The translations under genes were made by a program, and so were the position numbers. A model generated the notes under the pieces. It ran no database searches, was not told the origin of the DNA, and was given only the letters and a program-made list of their open reading frames with translations. Shown one piece after another: positions 7,994 to 16,410 of a stretch of DNA of 39,289 nucleotides; within the stretch, counting starts at the first letter, position 1, and the number at the start of each line of letters is the position of its first letter. The stretch is from JAWPMV01 sp038527215 (GTDB taxonomy: Bacteria; Bacteroidota; Bacteroidia; J057). The DNA lies in contig JBCBGC010000073.1 of assembly GCA_038527215.1 (NCBI GenBank), positions 1 to 39,289 on the forward strand. Direction: 5' to 3'.

Positions 7994-10900
7994 ATGGCTA
8001 GACTACTACTGAAGCAGATGAGCTTATTGGGGCTCGTCTTATTTGCCCTGGGGAATTATCTGTTGGCCCAAACAGGCACCCTGGCTGGCACCATTTCTGA
8101 CAAGGACGGTCAACCCCTGCAAGGGGCATCTGTCAAACTTCCCGCACTCAGTATTGGCGCGCTCACCGCGGAAGGGGGAAAGTTCTCCCTGGCTAATGTA
8201 CCTGTAGGGGATCATCAGGTCGAAATTGATTTCATCGGCTATTTAAAAGAAACGCGAACGGTAAAGGTGGAAGCTGGCCAAAGCACCCGGCTCAATGTGG
8301 TGTTGCAGGAGGAAGCCTTGTCGCTGGATGAGGTTGTCATGGTAGGGTACGGAACCCAGCGAAGACGCTCCCTGGTAGGTTCAGTTAGTAAAATCGATTC
8401 AGAGGATTTGAATGAAACTATCGGCGCGAGTTTTGAAACGGCCTTACAGGGAAAAGCACCTGGGGTGCAGATTACCCAAACCAGTGGCGTGGCTGGAGCA
8501 GGAGCCGTCATTCGGATTCGGGGGATTGGTTCGCTAAGCTCAGGTGGAGATCCGCTCATTGTGGTAGATGGTATTCCCATCACCCAGGACCCTTTCCTCA
8601 GCGGAGAGACAGGCGGACTTAACAATAACCCGCTCTCCTCTATCAACCCGGAAGACATCCAGTCTGTGGAAATCCTGAAAGATGCCGCCGCTACCGCCAT
8701 CTTTGGCTCTCGTGGTTCCAATGGCGTTATCCTGATCACCACTAAGCGTGGAAAGCAAGGCAAGCCCCAGTTCAAATTCAACGCTCGGGTTGGATTATCA
8801 GAACCGTCCAATATGCTTGACTTCCTCAATGCGGAAGAATGGCTTATGGTACAGCAAGAAGCCTGGGAAAATGATGGAGGCGTCGGCAGAGTACCCCTTC
8901 CTCAAAACCTGACTTATGAGGAAATAGAAGGCGTAGATACCGATTGGATGAATGAGGTATTGCAAACAGGCGTAAAGCAGGAATATTCTGCTTCTATGAG
9001 CCAGGGAACTAAAAAATTTAAATCCTATGTAGGCCTTTCCTACATCGACACAGAAAGTTATCAAAAAGGCAATTCATTCCGGCGCTTGACGGCCCGGGCC
9101 AATGTTGATTACAATATCCTGCCAAATCTTAGACTTAGCTTGTCTACCTCTCTGGCGCGCGGCTTGAATGACCGCATTTCTCAAGCCTGGGCAGGAGGAT
9201 TTGGTTGGGCGCAGTCTACTGCCTTGCCCATCTTTCCTATCAAGGATCAAAATGGAGATTGGTTCAATCTGTATGGAAACCCGGTAGCGCAGCGAGAACT
9301 GGTAGACTGGATTACCCAGGAATGGCGCTCTATCAACAACGCCAAACTGACTTTCACCCCCGTAAAAGGGCTGAATATCAATGCTACAGGGAACTACGAT
9401 TATATGAATCTAGGGGATTACTTCCTGGAAGATTCTACCTGGACGAATTTCTCCACCATTGCCAAACGCTTTGCTTCTGAGGTCGTCAACTGGTCTACCT
9501 ACCTGACTGCGGATTATAATTGGCAACTAAGCGACAATCAAAACCTGGCCCTTCTGGTAGGGTCTGAATATCAGTCCTCTTCCAACAATCGCTTCAATGA
9601 AGAGTATGCGGACATTTACGAGCATCTCTACAACGTAAACGATCTGGCCGGAGCAGATACCCTCAATTTCTCCACCACCGAAGTAGATCGTTGGTTGTTT
9701 GCCAGTGTTTTTGCCAAGCTGAACTATGATTATATGGATAAGCTGTTCCTTCAGGCAACTTTCCGCCGGGATGGCTCCTCCAAATTTGGCCGTAACCGCC
9801 GCTTCGGAAACTTCCCAGGTGTGGGCGTGGGCTACATTATTTCGGAGGAGGATTGGTTCCAGAACAGCGTAGTAAACTATATGAAACTGAAATCCAGCTA
9901 CGGCATTACCGGTAATGCTGATATAGCCTGGGATGAGCAGTTTCCTCGCTACTTCCTGAGCCAGGAACCGGGAATTGTCAGGAGCCAGGGCTATAATGGT
10001 TTTCCCGTGCGGAACCAGGTCAAGCTCGACAATCCAGACTTACAGTGGGAAGTATCTCGTACCTTGGATGCCGGCGTGGAAATCGGACTCTTTAATGACC
10101 GGATTACCACGGAAATAGGCTATTACTATAAGTTGACCACCGATGCCATCATCAACATTAATATTCAGGCTTCTTCGGGAATTGATAACATCGTCTTTCC
10201 TCAGAATGTCGGAAAAATCGAGAATGAAGGCGTAGAGCTCCGGCTTACCACCCGCAACCTGGTTAACAAATTTAAGTGGACCTCTGATCTAAACCTGGCC
10301 TTCAACCGCAACCTGGTACTGGAAGTGGGTACTGCCACGCCGGATGCCCTGGATGGTGGTTTTGGGGATACGAGAGCGGTGCCCGGCTTTCCGGTTAATA
10401 CCAACTTCATCGTCAAATTTTCTCGCCTGGATCCAGAATCGGGTCGTCCGATCTACCTGACCCGGGATGGAGAAGAAACCTATGATTACGATGTCGTCTT
10501 GAACCGTCAGCCAGCGGGTGATGGCATGCCCCGTTTTACCGGTGGATTCAGCAATACCTTTAGCTACGGAAAATGGAACCTCGACATGCTGTGGGTATTT
10601 AGCTACGGAGGCATGATTTACGATGATGCTGCTAAAAGACAGCTAGGGGTAGTTACAGATGATTGGAATATGCGGAGAGATGTCTTCGACCGCTGGAGAG
10701 AACCCGGTGATGAGGCCCGTCTGCCACGCTGGACCCGAAGCATGATCAATTGGGGAGGAAACGCCAACTTCTGGCAGAACAACCACAGCCTGTGGTTGGA
10801 GGATGCTTCTTACGCACGCTTAAGAAATCTTTCCTTGAGCTACGTCTTCGACCAGTTTTCTACGCCTATGGTTCGTCGCCTGCGGTTGACCCTTTCAGGC

Positions 10901-11059
10901 ACCAACCTCCTGACCTTCACCAATTACTCAGGTTGGGATCCGGAAGTGGCCCGGGACAGATCATCTCCAGGGCAGCGGAATATTGGTGGAACCAATGTTA
11001 CCTACCTGACCGCACCACAGGAAAGAACGTACAACCTGGCCTTATCTGTTGATTTTTAG
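7994..11059 (+). CDS. SusC/RagA-family TonB-dependent outer-membrane transporter (alpha-glucan locus)
   Basis: A 1021-residue TonB-dependent transporter. A signal peptide (about 1-25, ending LLAQ) is followed by a carboxypeptidase-regulatory-like domain (27-105), the SusC signature LDEVVMVGYGTQ (111-122), a plug domain with VVDGIPI and SRGSNGVILITTKRG, and a 22-strand-type barrel to the C-terminal phenylalanine. It should import oligosaccharides across the outer membrane with the SusD lipoprotein encoded 18 bases downstream. Unlike the SusC encoded at 32343-35750 it has no STN domain, so it probably does not signal through an anti-sigma factor. The substrate is inferred as starch/glycogen oligomers from the upstream alpha-glucan enzymes and the downstream starch-binding-like proteins. 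Confidence 0.93.
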   Translation: MARLLLKQMSLLGLVLFALGNYLLAQTGTLAGTISDKDGQPLQGASVKLPALSIGALTAEGGKFSLANVPVGDHQVEIDFIGYLKETRTVKVEAGQSTRLNVVLQEEALSLDEVVMVGYGTQRRRSLVGSVSKIDSEDLNETIGASFETALQGKAPGVQITQTSGVAGAGAVIRIRGIGSLSSGGDPLIVVDGIPITQDPFLSGETGGLNNNPLSSINPEDIQSVEILKDAAATAIFGSRGSNGVILITTKRGKQGKPQFKFNARVGLSEPSNMLDFLNAEEWLMVQQEAWENDGGVGRVPLPQNLTYEEIEGVDTDWMNEVLQTGVKQEYSASMSQGTKKFKSYVGLSYIDTESYQKGNSFRRLTARANVDYNILPNLRLSLSTSLARGLNDRISQAWAGGFGWAQSTALPIFPIKDQNGDWFNLYGNPVAQRELVDWITQEWRSINNAKLTFTPVKGLNINATGNYDYMNLGDYFLEDSTWTNFSTIAKRFASEVVNWSTYLTADYNWQLSDNQNLALLVGSEYQSSSNNRFNEEYADIYEHLYNVNDLAGADTLNFSTTEVDRWLFASVFAKLNYDYMDKLFLQATFRRDGSSKFGRNRRFGNFPGVGVGYIISEEDWFQNSVVNYMKLKSSYGITGNADIAWDEQFPRYFLSQEPGIVRSQGYNGFPVRNQVKLDNPDLQWEVSRTLDAGVEIGLFNDRITTEIGYYYKLTTDAIININIQASSGIDNIVFPQNVGKIENEGVELRLTTRNLVNKFKWTSDLNLAFNRNLVLEVGTATPDALDGGFGDTRAVPGFPVNTNFIVKFSRLDPESGRPIYLTRDGEETYDYDVVLNRQPAGDGMPRFTGGFSNTFSYGKWNLDMLWVFSYGGMIYDDAAKRQLGVVTDDWNMRRDVFDRWREPGDEARLPRWTRSMINWGGNANFWQNNHSLWLEDASYARLRNLSLSYVFDQFSTPMVRRLRLTLSGTNLLTFTNYSGWDPEVARDRSSPGQRNIGGTNVTYLTAPQERTYNLALSVDF

Positions 11060-11077
11060 TAAGGAAAAAAGAAGAAA

Positions 11078-12502
11078 ATGAAGATGCACATTAACATATA
11101 TACCTTAAGCAGGGTCTGGATATTTCTGGTAGCCGCCAGTTTATTTACAGCCTGTGACGATTCCTTCCTGGAGATCGTCCCGGAGGATGCGGGTTCTTTG
11201 GAAGAATTCTGGCAAACCTCTTCTGATGTTCAGGAAGCCCTGAACGGCGCCTACGATGTGATGCGCTCAGGAAATTTCCTGGGAGGACAGGGCCAATTCC
11301 TGTCTGAGTTGTTTGCGGACCATATCAGCCAGTTGACCGGCTTGAGTGGCGGCGACTGGGCGGCCCACTATACCCGGACTACGGACATCTTTCTCGGTAC
11401 CACGCGTACCTTCTGGTCTGACGGTTATAAGGTGATCGGCCGGGTCAATTTTGTCCTGCAAAACATGGATCTGATTGAAGGGATATCTGATGCTGAAAAA
11501 GCCCGCATTACGGCGGAGTGTAAATTCCTCCGGGGCCTTGCTCATTTTGAGCTGGTACGTTTGTTTGGGCAGCCTTACGGCTACACGGCCGATAATTCTC
11601 ATTTGGGCGTTCCCATTCGGTTGAATTACTCTTCAGATATTGTCCCCAGAGCAACCGTAGGCGCTGTCTATGAGCAGGTCATTGGTGACCTTTCTGAAGC
11701 CGCGGCCTCCCTGCCGACGGACAATAATGGCTATGCCACTTCCTGGGCCGCGAAAGCCTATCTGGCGAAGGTCTACTTTCAGATGAATGATTTTACCAAT
11801 GCCTACGCCCAGTCCAATGATGTCCTGAGCAACGGCGGCTTCCAATTTGATACCAGCCTGGTGCGCCGCTTTTCTACCGAAGGCACCTCAGAGGCGGTGT
11901 TTGAATTGGCTAGCAGCGACTTTATCGCGGATAATTCCGGCGGCTGGATCAGCGCGAATTACCAACCCAATCCCGGTAATAACAACGTGCCCAACATTAC
12001 CCTATCCAGTTATGTGTATAACCTGGCCACCCAGGATGTGGCTGATAAAAGAGGCCAGCAATGGTATGAGATTGATGAAAGTGGCAGTGAACCCCTCTAT
12101 TTATCTACCAAATTCGTTTTACAGGAAGCGATGAATGTGCCCCTGGCTCATGTAACGGAATTGAAGCTGATACGGGCTGAATCTGCGGCGGAACTTGGCA
12201 GCAATCTGGAACAGGCCGAGCAGGATTTGTCTGAAATCAGAACCAGAGCCGGTTTGACGCCCGTTTCTTCAGGAACCCCTGCCAGTAGCCTGATTGCTAT
12301 TTGCAGAGCTGAACGAGAGTTGGAGATGGTGTCGGAGGGCAATCGTCTCCATGAGCTGAAACGCCGGGCCGTCAGAGGAGAAAACTCCCTGCGCATCCGT
12401 AATGCTCCCTGGGATTGTGCGGGCCTGGTCTGCCAGATCCCTGATGCAGAATTGAAAGGAAATCTTGATTTAATCCCCAATGCCTCTGGTGGATGTAACT
12501 AA
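11078..12502 (+). CDS. SusD/RagB-family outer-membrane lipoprotein (alpha-glucan locus)
   Basis: A 474-residue SusD homologue. The N-terminus has a lipoprotein signal with lipobox LFTAC, then the characteristic segment in which a Trp/Phe-rich stretch precedes a helical TPR region (SSDVQEALNGAYDVMRSG, near residue 50). AECKFLRGLAHFELVRLFG (near 145) and the C-terminal RAERELEMVSEGNRLHELKR are typical SusD helices. It should sit as a lid on the SusC barrel and bind glycan at the cell surface. It is 18 bases after susC and followed within 10 bases by a small lipoprotein gene, so the four genes from 7994 to 13857 are probably one transcript. Confidence 0.92.
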   Translation: MKMHINIYTLSRVWIFLVAASLFTACDDSFLEIVPEDAGSLEEFWQTSSDVQEALNGAYDVMRSGNFLGGQGQFLSELFADHISQLTGLSGGDWAAHYTRTTDIFLGTTRTFWSDGYKVIGRVNFVLQNMDLIEGISDAEKARITAECKFLRGLAHFELVRLFGQPYGYTADNSHLGVPIRLNYSSDIVPRATVGAVYEQVIGDLSEAAASLPTDNNGYATSWAAKAYLAKVYFQMNDFTNAYAQSNDVLSNGGFQFDTSLVRRFSTEGTSEAVFELASSDFIADNSGGWISANYQPNPGNNNVPNITLSSYVYNLATQDVADKRGQQWYEIDESGSEPLYLSTKFVLQEAMNVPLAHVTELKLIRAESAAELGSNLEQAEQDLSEIRTRAGLTPVSSGTPASSLIAICRAERELEMVSEGNRLHELKRRAVRGENSLRIRNAPWDCAGLVCQIPDAELKGNLDLIPNASGGCN

Positions 12503-12509
12503 CTATAAG

Positions 12510-12995
12510 ATGATGAAAAAGATCAATCAAAACATATTCCTCCTGCCCTTGGCTTGCCTTTTTGCCTTGCTGGCCTGTGAGCAAACGACACCCGAATTCG
12601 GAGATACCTACAGCAAGGTTGAAGGGATCAATGGGGCTTTTAAATTGACCCAGGTGATTCAAACTGATGAGCGAACCGCGAGCTTCGATAATACCCTGGA
12701 TATTTCTGGGTTTTTCCTCCGAAGCACGCCTCCGGAACTGAATTTCTCCTCTGCGGATAGAAGCTTCACCCTCGCTCCTGGAGATTCTCCCAATTTCCTG
12801 GGGGAAAGTGGAAGTTGGAAATTTGATGATGAAGAATTTCCTACCCAACTGATTCTGACTTCCAATGGTCAGGACCTGACCCTGGAGTTAAACCGAACCA
12901 TTCGGGAGATCGACAACACCCTGGAGTTCAACTTCCGTCGGGCCTGCTTTGGTAAGGCTGCGTTAACCTACACGTACATTTTCACTCGTCAATAA
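12510..12995 (+). CDS. Small lipoprotein in the susCD operon, lipocalin-like size
   Basis: An in-frame start exists at 12480 inside susD, but the tandem ATGs at 12510 and 12513 give a proper lipoprotein signal: basic MMKKINQN, a hydrophobic stretch, and lipobox FALLAC. The mature part is about 135 residues of alternating polar and hydrophobic stretches (SWKFDDEEFPTQLILTSNG; FRRACFGKAALTYTYIFT) that suggest a beta-barrel or beta-sandwich. The size and pattern recall lipocalin-like lipoproteins (DUF5004 type) seen in Bacteroidota starch loci, but the family is not certain. It is likely outer-membrane attached and a helper for glycan binding. Confidence 0.7.
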   Translation: MMKKINQNIFLLPLACLFALLACEQTTPEFGDTYSKVEGINGAFKLTQVIQTDERTASFDNTLDISGFFLRSTPPELNFSSADRSFTLAPGDSPNFLGESGSWKFDDEEFPTQLILTSNGQDLTLELNRTIREIDNTLEFNFRRACFGKAALTYTYIFTRQ

Positions 12996-13002
12996 ACGTA
13001 AG

Positions 13003-13857
13003 ATGCGAAATACCCTAATTTTATTACTGACCCTATTACTGACTGGGGCTTACAGCCTTCAGGCCCAAAAGACCTGGACCATACCAGCAGAATTTAATGC
13101 GGATCAGGAAATCACCATCTACGTGAACCTGAAAGCATGTGATTGCCAGCGATTGGTAGGCAATGCCGGCCCGCTCTATCTTTGGACCTGGCTCCCTGCT
13201 CCCGATGCCGACCGGGCTGACGAAAATAAAAACGGAGAATGGACCAATTCGAATCCGACGATGGCCATGAAAGACGAAGGCAATGATGTCTGGAGTTTTA
13301 CCATGATTCCCACCGAATTCTATAACGTGGATGCTGCAACGGTCTTTGCCAACGATTTTCATTTTCTGGTCAAAGGAGTGGATGGCACCGGTGAAGGAGG
13401 CGGAGGATGTGATGAGGACAAAACGGAGGATTTGCTCATTGAAGTAGAACCCCCGGTAACCGGTCCCCGCAAGGTGTTCAGCTTTCCCGATAAAGTCTCC
13501 AAGGACACGGTTTACACGACCGCCAATGACGTGTTCACCCTTTTTTACGACCACAAACTTGAAGAAAAGGAAAGCATGTTGGACGTGGACGAACTGTATG
13601 TCTATACCCGTATCGAGTTAAACACCGGAGAGGTTATTCGAGTAGAAACCATCAAGAATACCGATACCAATCCAGCCTTGAAGATGACCAAGGGAGCGGA
13701 TGAGGTCTACTTTTGGCATGTGATTCCAACGGAAATTTATCAACCTCCAGCGGGAAGTTTCATTACCGGGATGATCCTCCAGATCATGAAGCCTGGCGCA
13801 CGGTCTACCTCCGACATTGTAGACGGAGAGTATACCCATGTGTTTTCCTGCTATTAG
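13003..13857 (+). CDS. Secreted two-module protein of the alpha-glucan susCD operon (SusE/F-position)
   Basis: A 284-residue exported protein with signal peptide MRNTLILLLTLLLTGAYS followed by LQAQ. It lacks a lipobox and a T9SS tail. Two related beta-modules are visible: DVWSFTMIPTEFYNVDA (about residue 98) and EVYFWHVIPTEIYQPPA (about 238) occupy equivalent positions, each followed by a long hydrophobic strand. The first module has a Cys pair (KACDCQR), aromatic residues (LYLWTWLP) and a glycine-cysteine insert (GGGGCDED). The position at the end of a susCD operon is where surface glycan-binding proteins usually lie, so starch binding is a reasonable inference. No catalytic motif is visible and no characterised family is recognised. 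Confidence 0.72.
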   Translation: MRNTLILLLTLLLTGAYSLQAQKTWTIPAEFNADQEITIYVNLKACDCQRLVGNAGPLYLWTWLPAPDADRADENKNGEWTNSNPTMAMKDEGNDVWSFTMIPTEFYNVDAATVFANDFHFLVKGVDGTGEGGGGCDEDKTEDLLIEVEPPVTGPRKVFSFPDKVSKDTVYTTANDVFTLFYDHKLEEKESMLDVDELYVYTRIELNTGEVIRVETIKNTDTNPALKMTKGADEVYFWHVIPTEIYQPPAGSFITGMILQIMKPGARSTSDIVDGEYTHVFSCY

Positions 13858-13875
13858 GGATTAGACTAAGCATAT

Positions 13876-13911
13876 AAAAAAAGGGCCATCCCATCGGATG
13901 GCCCTTTTTTT
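13876..13911. terminator. Bidirectional intrinsic terminator between convergent genes
   Basis: A perfect stem GGGCCATCC / GGATGGCCC with a CATC loop is flanked by seven A on the left and seven T on the right, so it works on both strands. It lies between the stop of the secreted two-module gene (+) and the stop of the T9SS starch-binding-like gene (-). Confidence 0.93.
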
Positions 13912-13925
13912 ATCGTAGCATCAAC

Positions 13926-15320
13926 CTACTGAATAATCAGCTTCTTGGTCAATTGCTCTCCGGTTGGATTCTGGATCCGAAGGAGGTACATACCTGCTCC
14001 GAGATCTTTGCGATTGATCGTCAGGCGATCTTCGCGGGTTTCCGCCTGGAAGACTACTTGTCCGGCCATGTTCATCAGGCTAAACCGATAGGTAATTCCT
14101 GTTGGATTGCTGAACTCCACGTTAGTAACCTGAGAAAATGGGTTCGGATAGATGCTAAAACTGCCATTTTCATCCAGATCATCTTCAATGTCAGTTACCC
14201 AAACGGTGTTACACTCATTGAAGTTGTATGCCGGTAGCACCGTATCGGCAGGAATGTTGATCAGCTCCAGGGCCCGGTTGTTACCAAAGCCGCCCAATCC
14301 ACATCCGCCAGCCAGGAAGTCGCCAGTTTCAGAAAACTCGTCTGAGGAAGGATCTCCGTTGGCGCCGTTGAAGTACTTATACTCGTAGAAGTTTGGCTTG
14401 ATAGAAAGCGTAACCTCATACACTTCGTCTCCGTCAGGGTCTTCCAGCTTGATTTGGTTTTTCTGCCACTGAGGGTCCTGGAAGCTACCTCCGATGAAGA
14501 GGCCACTGTCAGAAACGAATTCATTGGCCATGTTCACCCGGAAGGTAACGTTGATAGGAGGCAGATCCTGAGGACATACTTCGAAGGAAGTACCGAAGCA
14601 GTTTGCATTCAAAGTGGTATCCAATCCATCTGTTACGCTGATCTGGCGGTTACCCCCTGGGAATGGCTCCCATACGTTGCTTCCACTGGTGTCGGTCAGG
14701 GTGAACTTATACTCATAGTTTCCTGCAGGCAGAGTCAGGGTAATGCTGTAAACGCTGTCGCCATCGGCATCATCCATGAGCGTCAGACCAGGCGTCCAGT
14801 TGGAGGCAAAACCGGCGGCCATCTGAAGGCTACCAGAAATGGATACGGAATCAGGCTTGAAAGTCTCGTTGCGTACATCCACCTGGAAAGTAACCATTCC
14901 ACTTCCAGAAGGGCAGGAAGCATCACAGGTGTTAAAGCAAACAGTGTTCAGGGTAGTGTCCGCTGCTACAACCGTAACAGCGCGGTTTCCCCCACTGTTT
15001 GTACAAGCACCAGGAGGCGTTTCCCAGGTGGCAGCACCTGCTTTAAGGTAGGTGAATTTGTACTCGTAGGAGCCAGCAGGCAGGGTCAGGGTATCCATGT
15101 AGATCCCGTCGCCATCGGCATCCTTCATGACAATCTGCCCTGGGGTCCAGTCATTGGCAAATCCGGCGGCAACCTGGAGGTTACCGGCGATGCTGACGGT
15201 ATCATTTACCCCGATATCTTCTCCATTCATGTCAACAGAAAAATATACCTGCTGCTGGGCAAAGGTATATCCTCCGGCCAGGAAGAGACCCACCATGAGT
15301 GATCGTAGTAATAATCGCAT
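13926..15320 (-). CDS. T9SS-exported protein with three tandem starch-binding-like modules
   Basis: A 464-residue exported protein: signal peptide (about 1-22, ending TFAQ), three repeats (about 24-133, 143-250 and 256-370), then a type A T9SS sorting domain (FSIYPNPFSQ to the end). Each repeat opens with V-x-F-x-V-(D/N) (YFSVDM, TFQVDV, TFRVNM), continues with a glycan-binding-like G-N/S-L/F-Q strand, a D-x-D-G-D turn (DADGDGIY, DADGDSVY, DPDGDEVY) and YEYK(F/Y), and ends near paired cysteines. This is the layout of CBM20/CBM48-like early-set domains attached to Bacteroidota alpha-amylases, but here there is no catalytic domain. It is convergent with the alpha-glucan susCD operon and may hold starch at the cell surface for import. 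Confidence 0.8.
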   Translation of the reverse strand: MRLLLRSLMVGLFLAGGYTFAQQQVYFSVDMNGEDIGVNDTVSIAGNLQVAAGFANDWTPGQIVMKDADGDGIYMDTLTLPAGSYEYKFTYLKAGAATWETPPGACTNSGGNRAVTVVAADTTLNTVCFNTCDASCPSGSGMVTFQVDVRNETFKPDSVSISGSLQMAAGFASNWTPGLTLMDDADGDSVYSITLTLPAGNYEYKFTLTDTSGSNVWEPFPGGNRQISVTDGLDTTLNANCFGTSFEVCPQDLPPINVTFRVNMANEFVSDSGLFIGGSFQDPQWQKNQIKLEDPDGDEVYEVTLSIKPNFYEYKYFNGANGDPSSDEFSETGDFLAGGCGLGGFGNNRALELINIPADTVLPAYNFNECNTVWVTDIEDDLDENGSFSIYPNPFSQVTNVEFSNPTGITYRFSLMNMAGQVVFQAETREDRLTINRKDLGAGMYLLRIQNPTGEQLTKKLIIQ

Positions 15321-15352
15321 AAACGTTGGTTTTGGTTATGATAGTTAAGGTT

Positions 15353-15360
15353 CAAAAATA
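15353..15360 (-). promoter_or_regulatory. Candidate -7 box for the three-module T9SS gene
   Basis: On the minus strand the sequence is TATTTTTG, an exact TAnnTTTG match, 33 bases upstream of the start codon at 15320. No clear TTG lies 19-21 bases further upstream, so this would be an activator-dependent promoter or a false match. A dyad lies upstream at 15408-15429. Confidence 0.35.
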
Positions 15361-15407
15361 TGTCATGGCTTACAGCCAGAAACGAAAGCTCAACAATTCA
15401 TAGCCAG

Positions 15408-15429
15408 TATACTTCAGGAGAGAAGTATA
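15408..15429. promoter_or_regulatory. 8-6-8 inverted repeat (possible activator site)
   Basis: TATACTTC, six bases (aggaga), GAAGTATA form a perfect dyad. Its centre is about 70 bases upstream of the inferred transcription start of the minus-strand T9SS gene, a usual distance for an activator. It is also upstream of the plus-strand lipoprotein gene, so it could serve either. Confidence 0.32.
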
Positions 15430-15591
15430 GCAACTGCAGGAAAGGAGCTCTAAAATATAGCTAATATTGGATATAACATGAGGGAACCAGGCTTTTTTTT
15501 GCACATCGCTACATTTTGTGGGAAAAAATGGCAAAAAATGATGCTTTTGATCTGAAAGTAATTGATCAGATGCGCATTGGAAGCCGAAAAT

Positions 15592-15623
15592 TTGTTTGTT
15601 TTGAAAGGTGAAGCTATCTTTTG
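15592..15623 (+). promoter_or_regulatory. Promoter candidate for the lipoprotein pair
   Basis: TTG at 15592-15594, 20 spacer bases, and TATCTTTTG at 15615-15623 resemble the Bacteroidota promoter with one extra base between TA and TTTG. Transcription would begin near 15630, leaving only about 10 bases before the ATG at 15640 but about 40 before the tandem ATGs at 15670/15673. Confidence 0.33.
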
Positions 15624-15639
15624 CCTTTGGGTAGATTGA

Positions 15640-16404
15640 ATGATCGTTTCAGACAAAAAATTCGCTAAGATGATGTATCTCAAAGGCATCCATCGGCCTA
15701 CTCTCTCCACAACCTACTTGTTACTCAATAAATCCTGGATGTTGCTTTTGCTGGCAGCCTGCATATCCGTTAGTGGCTGTAAGTCAAAGAAGAAACTGGC
15801 GGAAGAAAAAGCCCAGGAAGAACTACGAGCCCAGGAAGAACGCGAGGCCTTTTTGGCACCCATCAGGGAAAAATTATATACCCTCATGGAGCGTCCGATT
15901 CCGGGCATGGATGAGCTTCGGATCAAAGAACGTGATCTGGCTGATCTGAAATCTCTCCATATTGACGATGGAGAAATTCTGGTCATGATTAAAAAAGCAG
16001 AGTACATCCTGCAGCAAGAAAGGGTGCGTCTGGAAGCTGCGACCGCTCAGGTGGGAGGGGAAAGCCCGGAAATAGACCCGGCGGCTGTTCAGGTAGACCC
16101 AGGTCCCTCTCAGTTTGTGGTCGGCCAACAGGTCGATGGACTCTTTGAACGGGTGGCTGGGGCTCGGGATGTATATATGGCGAATGCGACCATTGATGAA
16201 GCCCTGCGCCTCTTTGCTTCAGAAAGAAGCCCAGTATTGATCATTATCAGCCAGGAAAGAGGTGAAAATGACTACGATAAACCTACTACTATTCGCAAAT
16301 ATTTGGAATACTTAAAGGATGTTAGAAGAGTGCCCGACCGGGTCGAAAACATCGTTTTTGATGCCAATGGCAAAATTCGCGAACTAGAACTTATCAAACG
16401 TTAA
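15640..16404 (+). CDS. Lipoprotein of unknown function
   Basis: 254 residues if started at 15640; tandem ATGs at 15670 and 15673 are equally plausible and fit the promoter position better. Two overlapping lipoboxes are present, LAAC (Cys41) and VSGC (Cys47), after a hydrophobic stretch. A charged Lys/Glu-rich helix follows (KKKLAEEKAQEELRAQEERE, about 49-69), probably a coiled coil. The C-terminal third (about 185-254) looks like a separate compact domain: PVLIIIS, then DYDKPTTIRKYLEYLKD and NGKIRELELIKR. I recognise no characterised family. The next gene follows after 6 bases, so the two products probably act together in the periplasm. Confidence 0.75.
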   Translation: MIVSDKKFAKMMYLKGIHRPTLSTTYLLLNKSWMLLLLAACISVSGCKSKKKLAEEKAQEELRAQEEREAFLAPIREKLYTLMERPIPGMDELRIKERDLADLKSLHIDDGEILVMIKKAEYILQQERVRLEAATAQVGGESPEIDPAAVQVDPGPSQFVVGQQVDGLFERVAGARDVYMANATIDEALRLFASERSPVLIIISQERGENDYDKPTTIRKYLEYLKDVRRVPDRVENIVFDANGKIRELELIKR

Positions 16405-16410
16405 GCTTTC

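Larger units (their letters stand above)
15321..15639. other. 319-base divergent intergenic region
   Basis: This gap separates the minus-strand T9SS gene from the plus-strand lipoprotein gene. It holds the -7 box at 15353-15360, the dyad at 15408-15429 and the plus-strand promoter candidate at 15592-15623. No convincing small gene or structured RNA is seen in the rest. Confidence 0.6.

Noticed and set aside
12480..12509. Upstream start at 12480 for the small lipoprotein
   Set aside because: It lies inside susD and would add ten polar residues before the lipoprotein signal; the tandem ATGs at 12510/12513 fit better.
14454..15302. 282-residue open frame on the plus strand across the three-module T9SS gene
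   Set aside because: The minus-strand frame has a signal peptide, repeats and a T9SS tail; the repeated look of the antisense frame comes from the repeats on the real strand.
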